Shown: positions 1 through 6,928, counted from the stretch's first letter. The stretch is DNA of 45,975 bases from Gammaproteobacteria bacterium (GCA_028293745.1 JAQGOF010000059.1:1-45975), one strand, 5' to 3'. Program-made: numbers and translations. The notes: a model not told the origin generated them from the letters alone.

Positions 1-438
1 AAGGACATCGAACTGCTACGCACTCTCTACGCCCAGGACGCCACCGACCATCACGGCAAGTATTTCAGCGGCGGCGCCGAGGACTATCTGCGCTTTCTGG
101 AGAAATCGTTCCCGCACATGCGCATGAGCGGGCATTTCATCTGCAACCATCTTGTCTCAGTCGATGGTGACGAGGGCGAAGGCGAGATCTATGCACTCGC
201 GTATCACGTCATACCGGACCGCAACGGCGGCTACGTCGAGGACTTCAAGGCGGTTCGCTACATCGACCGCTACCGCAAGGAAAACGGCCGCTGGAAATTC
301 GCCCGACGCGCCGTCGAGTTCGACCACGAAAGCGTTTGCACTGCCCCCACACCCGCGGGCCCGATGCCGTCGCCGGCTGCTGACCCGAGCTACACGAGCC
401 TCGCGAGCCGGCTGTTCGCGCGCGGCGCCAGAGCCTGA
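1..438 (+). CDS. SnoaL-like / NTF2-fold protein, 5' truncated by window edge
   Basis: The reading frame is open from the first base and ends at a TGA; about 145 residues are visible and the start lies outside the window. The pattern (helical start with LYAQDATDHHGKYFSG, then alternating strands ending in YIDRYRKENGRWKFARRAVEFDH) is that of the SnoaL-like cone fold, where small polyketide cyclases, hydratases and dehydratases sit. The segment DRYRKENGRWKFARR is the usual C-terminal strand pair. The last 35 residues are Pro/Ala-rich and probably disordered. The substrate cannot be told from sequence. It leads into a region of catabolic genes and gene remnants, so a role in hydrophobic-compound breakdown is plausible but inferred. 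Confidence 0.75.
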   Translation, partial: KDIELLRTLYAQDATDHHGKYFSGGAEDYLRFLEKSFPHMRMSGHFICNHLVSVDGDEGEGEIYALAYHVIPDRNGGYVEDFKAVRYIDRYRKENGRWKFARRAVEFDHESVCTAPTPAGPMPSPAADPSYTSLASRLFARGARA

Positions 439-459
439 TGCCGGCAGAGTTGCACGGCA

Positions 460-681
460 ATGCTGAGCGTCGCCGACATCCTTGCCGAGATCGAGAAGCG
501 AGCCGGCATTGCGGATTCGGAACTCGCATTCCGGCCCAACCTCGAGCACTTCGTCGCCGCACTCAATTCGGACAATAGGCTCTCGGCGCTGGGCGCGGCC
601 AGTGTTCGGGAGTCCCTGGTCCATCGTGCTGCCATGCAGACTCTTAGAGTCAACAGAGGGATCACTCGCCGGAAAAGTTGA
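460..681 (+). pseudogene. N-terminal remnant of a sulfotransferase-family protein
   Basis: Translates to 73 residues starting MLSVADILAEIEKRAG. The first 60 resemble the N-terminal helical lead-in of the sulfotransferase family often found in actinobacterial and proteobacterial lipid or steroid clusters (ADxLxExxxRAGI, then a helix LEHFVAAL and RLSALGAASVRESLVHRAA). The PAPS-binding loop and everything after it are missing. From about residue 64 the sequence (NRGITRRKS) no longer resembles the family. The frame then runs into the 3' end of the opposite-strand VOC gene. I infer a deletion that removed about four fifths of the gene. A small genuine protein is possible but less likely. Confidence 0.55.
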
Positions 682-1033
682 GCTCCAGCAGGATGCCGTG
701 CGGATCGCGGGTGAACACCTGGGTCAGTTCCGCGGAGGCCTTGTGCACATCGAATTTCGCGCCGCGATTTGTCAGTCGTTCGAGCAGCTCGGCCTTACCC
801 GAGCAACGCAGCGCAACATGATGAATCGGCCCGGTGGAACCGGGTGTGTAATCGCCCCTGAAAAGATGGATGATCGCCCGGCCCTCAACATCGAGGAGCC
901 ACTGTGCCTGGTCCGGTGGAAGGGAGGCCGGCGTGTTCGCCGGCTCGAGGCCGAGCAGCTCCGCATAGAAGCGCGCCGAGCCTGGCACATCATTGGTGCG
1001 GATATTTACATGGTCCAAAGCTGCGACGCGCAT
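662..1033 (-). CDS. VOC-superfamily (glyoxalase/bleomycin-resistance fold) protein
   Basis: A 123-residue single-domain protein of normal VOC length. It opens with VAALDHVNIRTNDVPGSARFYAELLGL, the typical first beta-alpha unit with a metal-ligand His (LDHV). It continues with PIHHVALRC, the second metal His region, and ends with RDPHGILLELNF, in which the Glu is the usual last ligand. Enzymes of this fold bind a divalent metal and act as dioxygenases, isomerases or lyases; the substrate here is unknown. Start: a TTG immediately precedes the ATG, and a GGGAG ribosome site lies just upstream, so I chose the ATG. It is convergent with the sulfotransferase remnant and divergent from the isomerase gene. 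Confidence 0.8.
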   Translation of the reverse strand: MRVAALDHVNIRTNDVPGSARFYAELLGLEPANTPASLPPDQAQWLLDVEGRAIIHLFRGDYTPGSTGPIHHVALRCSGKAELLERLTNRGAKFDVHKASAELTQVFTRDPHGILLELNFSGE

Positions 1034-1137
1034 CAAAGTCTCCCAGGTTGCCGCTCAACCCCCGCATCGACCCGCCGACGCAAGACCCGGTACGAATTCA
1101 TGGTACTTCTTTTGACTGCGGTATGGATCGGCGCCTG

Positions 1138-1172
1138 ATGAGACATGTCCGTATATCGATGCTGAGTCTCAT
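1138..1172. promoter_or_regulatory. Inverted repeat in divergent promoter region
   Basis: ATGAGAC (1138-1144) and GTCTCAT (1166-1172) form exact 7-bp inverted arms 21 bp apart. They lie between the VOC gene and the TIM-barrel isomerase gene, a position suited to a dimeric repressor. No regulator can be assigned. Confidence 0.3.
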
Positions 1173-1214
1173 AGTATGCACTCTCGCTCTGAAGAGCGGC
1201 CCGGTGATCAAGAT

Positions 1215-2045
1215 ATGATCAGCGGGATGAACAGATTGGGCATCGAAAACATCAGCGTCTTCGGATTGCCGCCGGTCGAGTTCGTGAACCTGGCCGCCGA
1301 CCTCGGGTGCCGCTACATCTCCACCGGGGTCATGCCGATTGAATACAACCCGCAGGGCTACCCGAGATTTTCCCTCCGTGAGGACAAGGCGCTGCGGCGT
1401 CGCATGGTCGCTGCGATGCGCGACCGCGGCGTCTCGATTTCCTTGGGGGAAGGGTTCACGATCCGGCCGGGCCTCGACGTGTGCCAGCAACGTGCCGCTG
1501 ACCTGGAGGTGATGTGCGAGCTTGGGGTCAAGCGCATCAACACCGTGAGCATGGATCCGGACGTTGCGCGTACTTTTGATCAGTTCGCAGCGCTGGTCGA
1601 GATGGCCGCCGCGGCCGGTATGGAGGTCACTACCGAGCTCGCGCCCGGGTTGACAGTCGCCGACCTGCCGACAGCGCTGGCCGCGGTGCGACATGTCGGG
1701 CGGCCGGACTTCCGACTGCTGATCGACACCATGCACCTCGTGCGTTCGGGATCCGGAGCGATTGACCTCGCCGCCATCGATCCGCACCTGATTGGTTATA
1801 TACAGCTCGCCGATGCGCCCCTCGCGCCCCGATACTCCACATACTTCGAAGAAGCGATGTTCGAGCGAATGCCTCCAGGGACGGGCGAGCTGCCGCTCCT
1901 CGACGTGCTGCGAGCGCTACCCAGGGACCTCCCAGTCGGCATCGAGGTTCCGCTGCGAAGCCAGGCGCAGGCCGGCCTGGGCCCACGCGAGCGACTCGGG
2001 CCCGTAGTGGAAAACGCCCGGCGCCTGCTCGCGCAGCTGGATTAG
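1215..2045 (+). CDS. Sugar phosphate isomerase/epimerase-like TIM-barrel protein
   Basis: About 276 residues, normal for the xylose-isomerase-like TIM-barrel family (AP endonuclease 2 fold). Visible family traits are the opening GIENISVFGLPPVEFVNLAADLGC, the barrel strand VSISLGEGF, the strand VKRINTVSMDP, the strand MEVTTELAPG, the strand FRLLIDTMHLVRSG (Asp/His metal-ligand strand), HLIGYIQLADAP, PPGTGELPLLDVLRAL (PGxGxxD/E turn) and the final PVGIEVPL with a terminal Glu. These proteins isomerise or epimerise sugars or act on related polyols, usually with a divalent metal. Alternative ATG starts are at 1215 and 1227; upstream codons lack family similarity. The next gene, an SDR, follows after 55 bp on the same strand and may be co-transcribed. 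Confidence 0.8.
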   Translation: MISGMNRLGIENISVFGLPPVEFVNLAADLGCRYISTGVMPIEYNPQGYPRFSLREDKALRRRMVAAMRDRGVSISLGEGFTIRPGLDVCQQRAADLEVMCELGVKRINTVSMDPDVARTFDQFAALVEMAAAAGMEVTTELAPGLTVADLPTALAAVRHVGRPDFRLLIDTMHLVRSGSGAIDLAAIDPHLIGYIQLADAPLAPRYSTYFEEAMFERMPPGTGELPLLDVLRALPRDLPVGIEVPLRSQAQAGLGPRERLGPVVENARRLLAQLD

Positions 2046-2100
2046 ACGGACGTCGATATTTGGTGCATTCGAGATCGTCTGTACGAAGTTGGGTTTGACA

Positions 2101-3414
2101 ATGAACATCGATGATTTCAAAGACCGATATGGTCCGGTGGCGCTTGTTACAGGCGCCTCATCCGGTATAGGCAAAGCGTTTGCCGAGACGTTGGCATCGA
2201 TGGGTCTGGACCTTGTGCTCGTCGCTCGCCGGTTGGACCGGCTGGAGCAATTGGCCGCGAAGCTGGCGAAGGAACACGGCGTGCAGGCAAAAGCACACCA
2301 GATAGACCTTGCGCAGCCTACCGCCGCGCAGCAGATCCTGGACGTCACAAGTGGGTTCGATGTCGGGCTGGTGGTCAGCAATGCAGGCTTCGGTATGAAG
2401 GGCGAGCACGCGCGCAACGACCCGCAGGCGATGGCCGACATGTTGATGGTCAATTGCAACGTCCCAATGCAGTTGGCCCATGGCTTTATTCCGCGTCTGC
2501 GCAAGCGGCGGAAGGGCGGCATCATTTTCACCAGCTCGATCGAAGCCCTGATCGGCTGCCCCTACTCGGCGGCCTATTCGGCGAGCAAGGCGCTGGTGAA
2601 CGCACTCGGCGAAGGCCTTTGGGCAGAGCTGCAGCCGGAAGGAATTGACGTCCTGACGCTCTGCCCTGGCGCAACGGAATCGGAGGCGGCGGGCAAACAG
2701 GGCATCGACATTTCAACGCTGCAGAATGTCATGCGGGCAGACGAGGTGGCACGGCTCACGTTGGAGAACATACAAAACGGACCCGTCTTCCTCAGCAGTG
2801 AATACTATCGTGCGACCTTCGACAGACTCCTGTCGCTGCCGCGCCGCGATGCGCTGATGGCGATGGCGCGGTCGGCGGCAACGTGGGCGCAAGGTTCTTT
2901 GTCGATTCCGACTTTAGGTCGCGCTTGGCCATTCAAACACAGGAGTTTAGAAATGCTCGAAGGGCAACATTACCAGAACGCCTACATCACCCGCGACATC
3001 GAGAAGGCCATTGAGGCTTTCCGCACACACAGCGCAGTGAGCAAGGTCATTCGTTTCGAGGGGCCCGTCGAGCTCACCACTCCAAAGGCCCGTGGAACCG
3101 CGGTATCCAAGCTCGCCTTCATCTGGATCAATAACCTGCAATATGAGCTGATCCAGCCCGTCTCCGGGCTCGTTGATATCTATAGGGATGAACTGCCTGA
3201 CGATGACCGCCTGAAGCTCCATCACATCTGCATGCGCGTACCCGAGTGGGACAATTTTCGTGCTCGGGTCGATCAGAAAGGCTATCGCGTCGTTCTCGAA
3301 GGTGGCGGCGATATGCTGAAGTACATCTACATCGACGCGCGCGATTTCGTTGGTCACTATCTGGAGTATGTGTGGATGACGCCAGAGCGCTGGACTGCAA
3401 TGGGCGGAGAGTGA
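2101..3414 (+). CDS. SDR oxidoreductase fused in frame to a VOC-domain protein
   Basis: Residues 1 to about 265 are a classical short-chain dehydrogenase: Rossmann motif TGASSGIG near residue 18, NAG motif (VVSNAGFG), catalytic Ser in FTSSIE, YSASK (catalytic Tyr and Lys) and CPGATES. The next 20 or so residues (WAQGSLSIPTLGRAWPFKHR) do not look like either family. From MLEGQHYQNAY onward (nt 2953) there is a full VOC protein of about 154 residues with LHHICMRVP and YLEYVW metal-ligand strands. An AGGAG ribosome site lies 7 nt before that ATG, so these were probably two genes whose separating stop was lost; the VOC part may still be made separately. ATG 2101 is preferred to the TTG at 2089. 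Confidence 0.8.
   Translation: MNIDDFKDRYGPVALVTGASSGIGKAFAETLASMGLDLVLVARRLDRLEQLAAKLAKEHGVQAKAHQIDLAQPTAAQQILDVTSGFDVGLVVSNAGFGMKGEHARNDPQAMADMLMVNCNVPMQLAHGFIPRLRKRRKGGIIFTSSIEALIGCPYSAAYSASKALVNALGEGLWAELQPEGIDVLTLCPGATESEAAGKQGIDISTLQNVMRADEVARLTLENIQNGPVFLSSEYYRATFDRLLSLPRRDALMAMARSAATWAQGSLSIPTLGRAWPFKHRSLEMLEGQHYQNAYITRDIEKAIEAFRTHSAVSKVIRFEGPVELTTPKARGTAVSKLAFIWINNLQYELIQPVSGLVDIYRDELPDDDRLKLHHICMRVPEWDNFRARVDQKGYRVVLEGGGDMLKYIYIDARDFVGHYLEYVWMTPERWTAMGGE
2941..2955 (+). promoter_or_regulatory. Internal ribosome site and ATG inside the SDR-VOC fusion
   Basis: AGGAG at 2941-2945, 7 nt before ATG 2953, in the same frame as the upstream SDR. This is exactly where an independent VOC protein would begin, so it marks the boundary of the two ancestral genes. 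Confidence 0.6.
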
Positions 3415-3454
3415 AACGAGCCATTTGAACTTCCAAAGATGGATGTACCGACAA

Positions 3455-3542
3455 TCATTGCGGCAGCAATGTTTCGGCACATTGGCCCGCCCATTACACC
3501 CAGACCAACGAAGCCAATCACGGGAACTGTTTGCTCTGACAT
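3455..3542 (-). pseudogene. N-terminal remnant of a 3-hydroxyisobutyrate-dehydrogenase-like protein
   Basis: Reading from ATG 3542 (AGGAACGGAG upstream as ribosome site) gives MSEQTVPVIGFVGLGVMGGP followed by MCRNIAAA. That is the glycine-rich NAD(P)-binding start of the beta-hydroxyacid dehydrogenase family, with its hallmark GFVGLGxMGxPM. After about 28 residues the similarity stops and the frame runs into unrelated sequence and the end of the SDR-VOC gene. A normal member has about 290 residues, so over 90 percent is missing. It lies directly downstream of the deleted SDR on the same strand, suggesting a former operon. Confidence 0.65.
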
Positions 3543-3559
3543 CGTGCGACTCCGTTCCT

Positions 3560-3814
3560 TCAATCCATCCACATGCCGCCGCTGATATCCAACGATGTGC
3601 CCGTAATCCAGTTGGAAGAAGCAGAAGACAGGAAAAGTGCAGCCTGCGCGATGTCATCCGCATTGCCGTAGCGGCCCAAGGGCACGGTCGCGACGACGCG
3701 AGCACCAGTGGCCTTGAAGGCGTTGGCGATCGCACGGCCCATACCACCCGAGCCTCCGGTGATCAACGCCACTTGGCCTGTGAGGCTGGACGGTCCGCTA
3801 AGATGCTGCGCCAT
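3560..3814 (-). pseudogene. SDR oxidoreductase with in-frame internal deletion
   Basis: An 84-residue reading frame whose first 43 residues (LTGQVALITGGSGGMGRAIA, then NAFKATGARVVAT) are an SDR N-terminus with the GGSGGMG cofactor loop. The remaining residues (VPLGRYGNADDIAQAALFLS, then WITGTSLDISGGMWMD) are the SDR C-terminus. The junction falls at about VVAT|VPLGR. The central 150 or so residues, including NAG, the catalytic Ser and YxxxK, are absent, so it cannot be a working dehydrogenase. The frame, the start codon and the AGGAG ribosome site (AGGAGAAGAGTTAC before ATG) are intact. Expression of a mini-protein is conceivable but a deletion remnant is more likely. Confidence 0.8.
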
Positions 3815-3833
3815 GTAACTCTTCTCCTATTGC

Positions 3834-3849
3834 GCGGGCATTCGCCCGC
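3834..3849. other. Short GC hairpin upstream of the deleted SDR
   Basis: GCGGGC-ATTC-GCCCGC, an exact 6-bp stem with a 4-nt loop, 20 bp before the SDR start. Without a T-run it is not a clear terminator; it could shape the leader of the SDR transcript. Confidence 0.3.
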
Positions 3850-3885
3850 TCACCGTCGATCCAGGGCACTCCTTGCGGACTGCCC

Positions 3886-3905
3886 GTGCAACGCATGCGT
3901 TGCAC
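3886..3905. promoter_or_regulatory. Perfect 20-bp palindrome, candidate operator
   Basis: GTGCAACGCA directly followed by its exact reverse complement TGCGTTGCAC. It lies 3 bp beyond the stop codon of the hydratase gene and about 70 bp upstream of the deleted SDR start on the same strand. Perfect symmetry of this length without a loop is typical of a dimeric repressor site (LacI, TetR or GntR type). It could have controlled the SDR/dehydrogenase pair. Confidence 0.5.
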
Positions 3906-3908
3906 CCT

Positions 3909-4751
3909 TCAGCGGAACGCGGCCGTGCCCGACATTGCCAACTCACCATCGGGCCCACGCGCCCACAGAGCGAGCGTGCCGTCTTCAACCTGCTGTCCTT
4001 CAAGCTGGAAGGCGAGTCCAACAAACAGCGGGACTACGCCACGGAAATCGAAGCGCGCGAGCGGACGACCACCACCGTGCTCCAAAGCAAACTGCTGCAG
4101 TAGCGTGGCCGTGAGTGGGCCGTGAACGACCAAATCCGGATACCCCTCCTCGTCGCGCGCGTAGGGCTGGTCGTAGTGGATACGATGGCCATTGAAGGTC
4201 AATGCCGAATAGCGAAACAGGAGCGTCGTATCGGGTTCAAAATTGCGGCTCCATTGCGGCACCCCGTCATAAGGCTGCGGTGCTGCTGCGATACCCGCAC
4301 CCGGCGGCGTAACCTCGCGGTAGACGATGTCCTGCTCCTCGGAGATGCAAGGCGTGCCATCGCAACTGATGGTGTGCTGAACTGTCACAAACCACAGTTG
4401 GCCGCGTTTGCCCGTCTTGTTCTCTATTTTCAGGATCCGGCTGCGTCGAGTCGCCTGTGCCTCGACCGGCAAATCGGCGAGGTAGCGAATGCGGCTGCCC
4501 GCCCACATGCGGCGGGGCAGTTCGATGGGCGGCAGAAACCCGCCCCGTTGCGGATGACCGTCGACGCCAAGGGCGCTTCGGCGCGCGACCGGATTGAAGA
4601 ACAACCACTGCCATCCTGGCGGAAGCGGTTCGCCAGCTCGCGGCGAGCGTTCGAGATCGAGTGTGGCAGCCATGGCATTCACGACCGAGCCGAGAATCTG
4701 CTCGCTTCTCTCCTCCTCCCGACCGATCCAAGCGTCGTAACTCACAGTCAC
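3909..4751 (-). CDS. MaoC-type hydratase (mesaconyl-C4-CoA / FAS1-like dehydratase family)
   Basis: A 280-residue protein from a GTG start with GGGAGAG just upstream. The layout is a double hot-dog: an N-terminal FAS1-like dehydratase half (PPGWQWLFFNP, GGFLPPIELPRRMWAGSRIR, then TRRSRILKIENKTGKRGQLWF, a pattern seen in HTD2/mesaconyl-C4-CoA hydratases) and a C-terminal half with LLFRYSALTFNGHRIHYDQP, the hydratase helix bearing the catalytic Asn-His type pair, followed by YPDLVVHGPLTATLL. These enzymes hydrate enoyl-CoA thioesters. The exact CoA substrate is unknown. It is flanked by a damaged second hydratase and a damaged CaiB/BaiF CoA-transferase, supporting a role in CoA-dependent catabolism. 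Confidence 0.8.
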   Translation of the reverse strand: MTVSYDAWIGREEERSEQILGSVVNAMAATLDLERSPRAGEPLPPGWQWLFFNPVARRSALGVDGHPQRGGFLPPIELPRRMWAGSRIRYLADLPVEAQATRRSRILKIENKTGKRGQLWFVTVQHTISCDGTPCISEEQDIVYREVTPPGAGIAAAPQPYDGVPQWSRNFEPDTTLLFRYSALTFNGHRIHYDQPYARDEEGYPDLVVHGPLTATLLQQFALEHGGGRPLARFDFRGVVPLFVGLAFQLEGQQVEDGTLALWARGPDGELAMSGTAAFR

Positions 4752-4862
4752 ACTTCTCTCCCGATATAAATGTCGAGAACGTCAGGGCAGCAATCGACGC
4801 CACTCTTCAGGGTGGGTCAAGCCCTATCCAGCTCGACACCCCTGGGCACGATAATATAGAAG

Positions 4863-5370
4863 CTATTCCGGCGCGTGCGACCAGGTGATCGCATCACTGC
4901 CATCGAGCGCGTCGTAGGCGTGGAGGAGAAGCAGAGCAAGTTCTCCGGACGTTTAGTGCTCCAATACGTCGAGGCTTGCTATTACAACCAGCGAAGCGAG
5001 CTGATTGCCCGTGCCTTGGGCACGTGCACTCGCCACGAGCGCAAAGCTGCCCGTGAGGCCGGAAAGTATAAAGAGATCGTGCAGCACGAATACACGAGCG
5101 AGGAACGCGACCGCATCGATCAGGTGGTGCTCGATGAGCCCAAGAACATCCGTGGCGCCAACGTTCGTTACTGGGAAGACGTGAAAGAGGGCGAAGAGTT
5201 ACCGACGATCGCACGACTGCGTTGGTCGACATCGAGATCGCGGCAGAGAACCAGCGAGGCGAAGTGACGACCCCCGGTCTGGCGACGTAGCCCTGCCCTC
5301 ACGCGACGTAAAGCTTCCCGCCTTTTTCGATGGGTCGGGCGTCGATCTCGAGCTGCCTTTGATTCGCTAG
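4863..5370 (+). pseudogene. Broken MaoC/FAS1-like hydratase with deletion and frameshift
   Basis: Three reading frames carry consecutive pieces of one protein. From about 4863, RPGDRITAIERVVGVEEKQ, then VLQYVEACYYNQRSELIA and RYWEDVKEGEELP match the middle and end of an N-terminal hot-dog domain. From about 5219, in another frame, IEIAAENQRGEVTTPG matches the extreme C-terminus of the same family. Then a TAG interrupts and a +1 shift at about 5287 restores VALPSRD. The start of domain one and nearly all of domain two are missing. The only possible start is a GTG at 4875 with a stop four codons before it. Clearly non-functional as a hydratase. Confidence 0.75.
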
Positions 5371-5398
5371 TCACAGCGCAATCCCTGAGAGACCGACC

Positions 5399-5665
5399 AT
5401 GTCCTCCAAGGACTCGCTGCAGGGCGCCGGGATGCCCCTGGCGGGTTGCCGTGTCATTGAGCACTCGCGTACGGTCGCGGCCGCATACGCAGGACGCCTA
5501 CTAGCTGCCGTGGGAGCCACGGTCGTGATGGTTGAGCCGCTCGAGGGCTCTCGAGAGCACGATGCCATTCTGCACGCGCTTTTGGATGGCGACGTCTCAG
5601 CGGCCATGCTGGCACTGCGCAAGCACATCGAATCGGGCTGGTCCTTGCTTAAAAAATCCGGGTGA
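5399..5665 (+). pseudogene. Chimera: CaiB/BaiF CoA-transferase N-terminus joined to GntR FCD C-terminus
   Basis: Of 88 residues, 13-49 (PLAGCRVIEHSRTVAAAYAG, then RLLAAVGATVVMVEPLEG) are the first Rossmann unit of a family III CoA-transferase. Residues 52-78 (REHDAILHALLDGDVSAAML, then ALRKHI) are the last two helices of the FCD ligand domain of a GntR/FadR-type regulator. The two families are unrelated, so the join at about nt 5549 is a deletion scar. Two CTCGAG hexamers 10 bp apart (5540 and 5550) sit at the junction. It suggests a former gene pair, a CoA-transferase and its GntR regulator, with several kb lost between them. Confidence 0.7.
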
Positions 5666-6022
5666 ACGCGTAGCGCCGGCCGCGCGCAAAACCACCTCCT
5701 CCGTAGCAGGCTCGGTGGATCGTCCGCATCGAATCCCCATCCGTGTGCTCGACCTGCTCGCGCGTCTGACCGGTCTCGATGGACCTGCCTGACGAGTCCC
5801 CGTGATGCACGCGATTTCGACTCACGAGAACACGGCGACCCAACAGACAGACCGATCACGTTGACATTGCATCTCTCAAAATTCGGGACGCAGACGCTCT
5901 GTGTAGCCGGGTTCGGTGGTGCAGACAGGAGTGAAATCCTTTGGATGCGAAAACAGCACCGCCCATGAATTGCCGAGCCACTCGTGAAATTGCACTCTAT
6001 TCATTGGTGATTACAATGGCCC
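5666..6022. other. Intergenic stretch without recognisable gene
   Basis: I see no convincing protein similarity in any frame here. The 11-mer GCCCATGAATT occurs at 5961-5971 and again at 6019-6029, the second copy containing the MarR start codon, so a short local duplication is possible. The stretch presumably holds the MarR promoter. Confidence 0.5.
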
Positions 6023-6445
6023 ATGAATTCCGAAAAACCGGCTGTGACGAAGCGGCAATACGAGGCGCTTGCGAACTTCCGCTATCAATTGCGGCGCTAC
6101 CTGCGCTACAGCGAGCGTGTGACGCGCAAGCACGGCGTCACGCCACTTCAATATCAACTCATGTTGCAAGTGGAGGGATATCCCGGGCGCGATTGGGCGA
6201 CCGTCACCGAGCTGGCCGAACGTCTCCAGGCGAAACATCACGGCGTCGTCGCGTTAATCACCCGTTGCGCGAAACGTGGGCTGCTCGAGCGGAGCGCCAG
6301 CGATACCGACCGGCGGACCGTGGAAGTACGGCTGACGCCAAAGGGCAGAAAAGCTCTACAGCAGCTCGCTCAACTGCACCTAGATGAGTTACTGACACTG
6401 CAAGGCCAGTTCGCCGTCCCGAGTCGCAAAGACATCTCGCAGTAG
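6023..6445 (+). CDS. MarR-family winged-helix transcriptional regulator
   Basis: A 140-residue protein with the MarR layout: N-terminal dimerisation helix (YEALANFRYQLRRYLRYSER), recognition-helix region (WATVTELAERLQAKHHGVVA), winged segment (CAKRGLLERSASDTDRRTVE) with the family signature D(T)DRR, then VRLTPKGRKAL and a C-terminal dimerisation helix. It likely represses a nearby or its own promoter and responds to a small phenolic or hydrophobic ligand, but no operator is obvious. The adjacent decayed catabolic genes are natural former targets (inference). Confidence 0.9.
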   Translation: MNSEKPAVTKRQYEALANFRYQLRRYLRYSERVTRKHGVTPLQYQLMLQVEGYPGRDWATVTELAERLQAKHHGVVALITRCAKRGLLERSASDTDRRTVEVRLTPKGRKALQQLAQLHLDELLTLQGQFAVPSRKDISQ

Positions 6446-6472
6446 ATGCACGCGGGTAGATCTGCCATCCCA

Positions 6473-6928
6473 TCAATCGGATTGCGATGATGGACGGGGT
6501 GCAAGGCGTGCCCCATCACCGAGGACTATTCGGTGTGAGGCTGCCACGCCAAACTCCAGGCTCTGCGCAATGCCCTGCGCCAATTTGACGAAACGGTTGG
6601 CCGCGGCAGAATCGCAATATTGCCGCGCCGCTGTTGCAAACAATTCGAGCCAGCGATCGAAATGCCGGGCGTCGATCGGTAGTGAAACATGTTTGAGCAG
6701 GGGCTGACCGTGATATCGGCCGGTTTTCAGCACTACCGACGACCAGAAGGCGCAAATCTGTTGCAGGTGCGGTTCCCATTCCACGATCTGCGCAGAGAAA
6801 ATGGGGCCGAGCAATTCATCCTGGCGTACTTGGGCATAGAAACCACGCACGAGGCGCTGGATCATGGCTTCATCGATTTCGCCCGTGGGCGGCCCTGCCC
6901 GCCGCGCAGATGACAGGTCTTCACTCAC
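6473..6928 (-). CDS. Group III truncated haemoglobin
   Basis: A 151-residue globin from a GTG start. Group III features are IQRLVRGFYAQVRQDELLGP at the B/C/E region with PIF, then VEWEPHLQQICAFWSSVVLK (HLQxxxxFW is the group III hallmark), YHGQPLLKHVSLPIDARHFD containing the proximal-His F-helix region (KHVSLPI), and RWLELF. It binds haem and O2 or NO; group III members are linked to nitrosative stress or peroxide chemistry. The start overlaps the end of the DUF6306-like gene by 8 nt (GTGAGTGA), so it is the last gene of a translationally coupled three-gene operon. Confidence 0.88.
   Translation of the reverse strand: MSEDLSSARRAGPPTGEIDEAMIQRLVRGFYAQVRQDELLGPIFSAQIVEWEPHLQQICAFWSSVVLKTGRYHGQPLLKHVSLPIDARHFDRWLELFATAARQYCDSAAANRFVKLAQGIAQSLEFGVAASHRIVLGDGARLAPRPSSQSD

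Noticed and set aside
1098..1787. 229-codon open frame opposite the TIM-barrel gene
   Set aside because: His/Asp-rich shadow with no family features; the plus-strand gene is well supported.
3834..3849. Hairpin as intrinsic terminator
   Set aside because: Short stem and no T-run; it lies before a gene start rather than after a stop.
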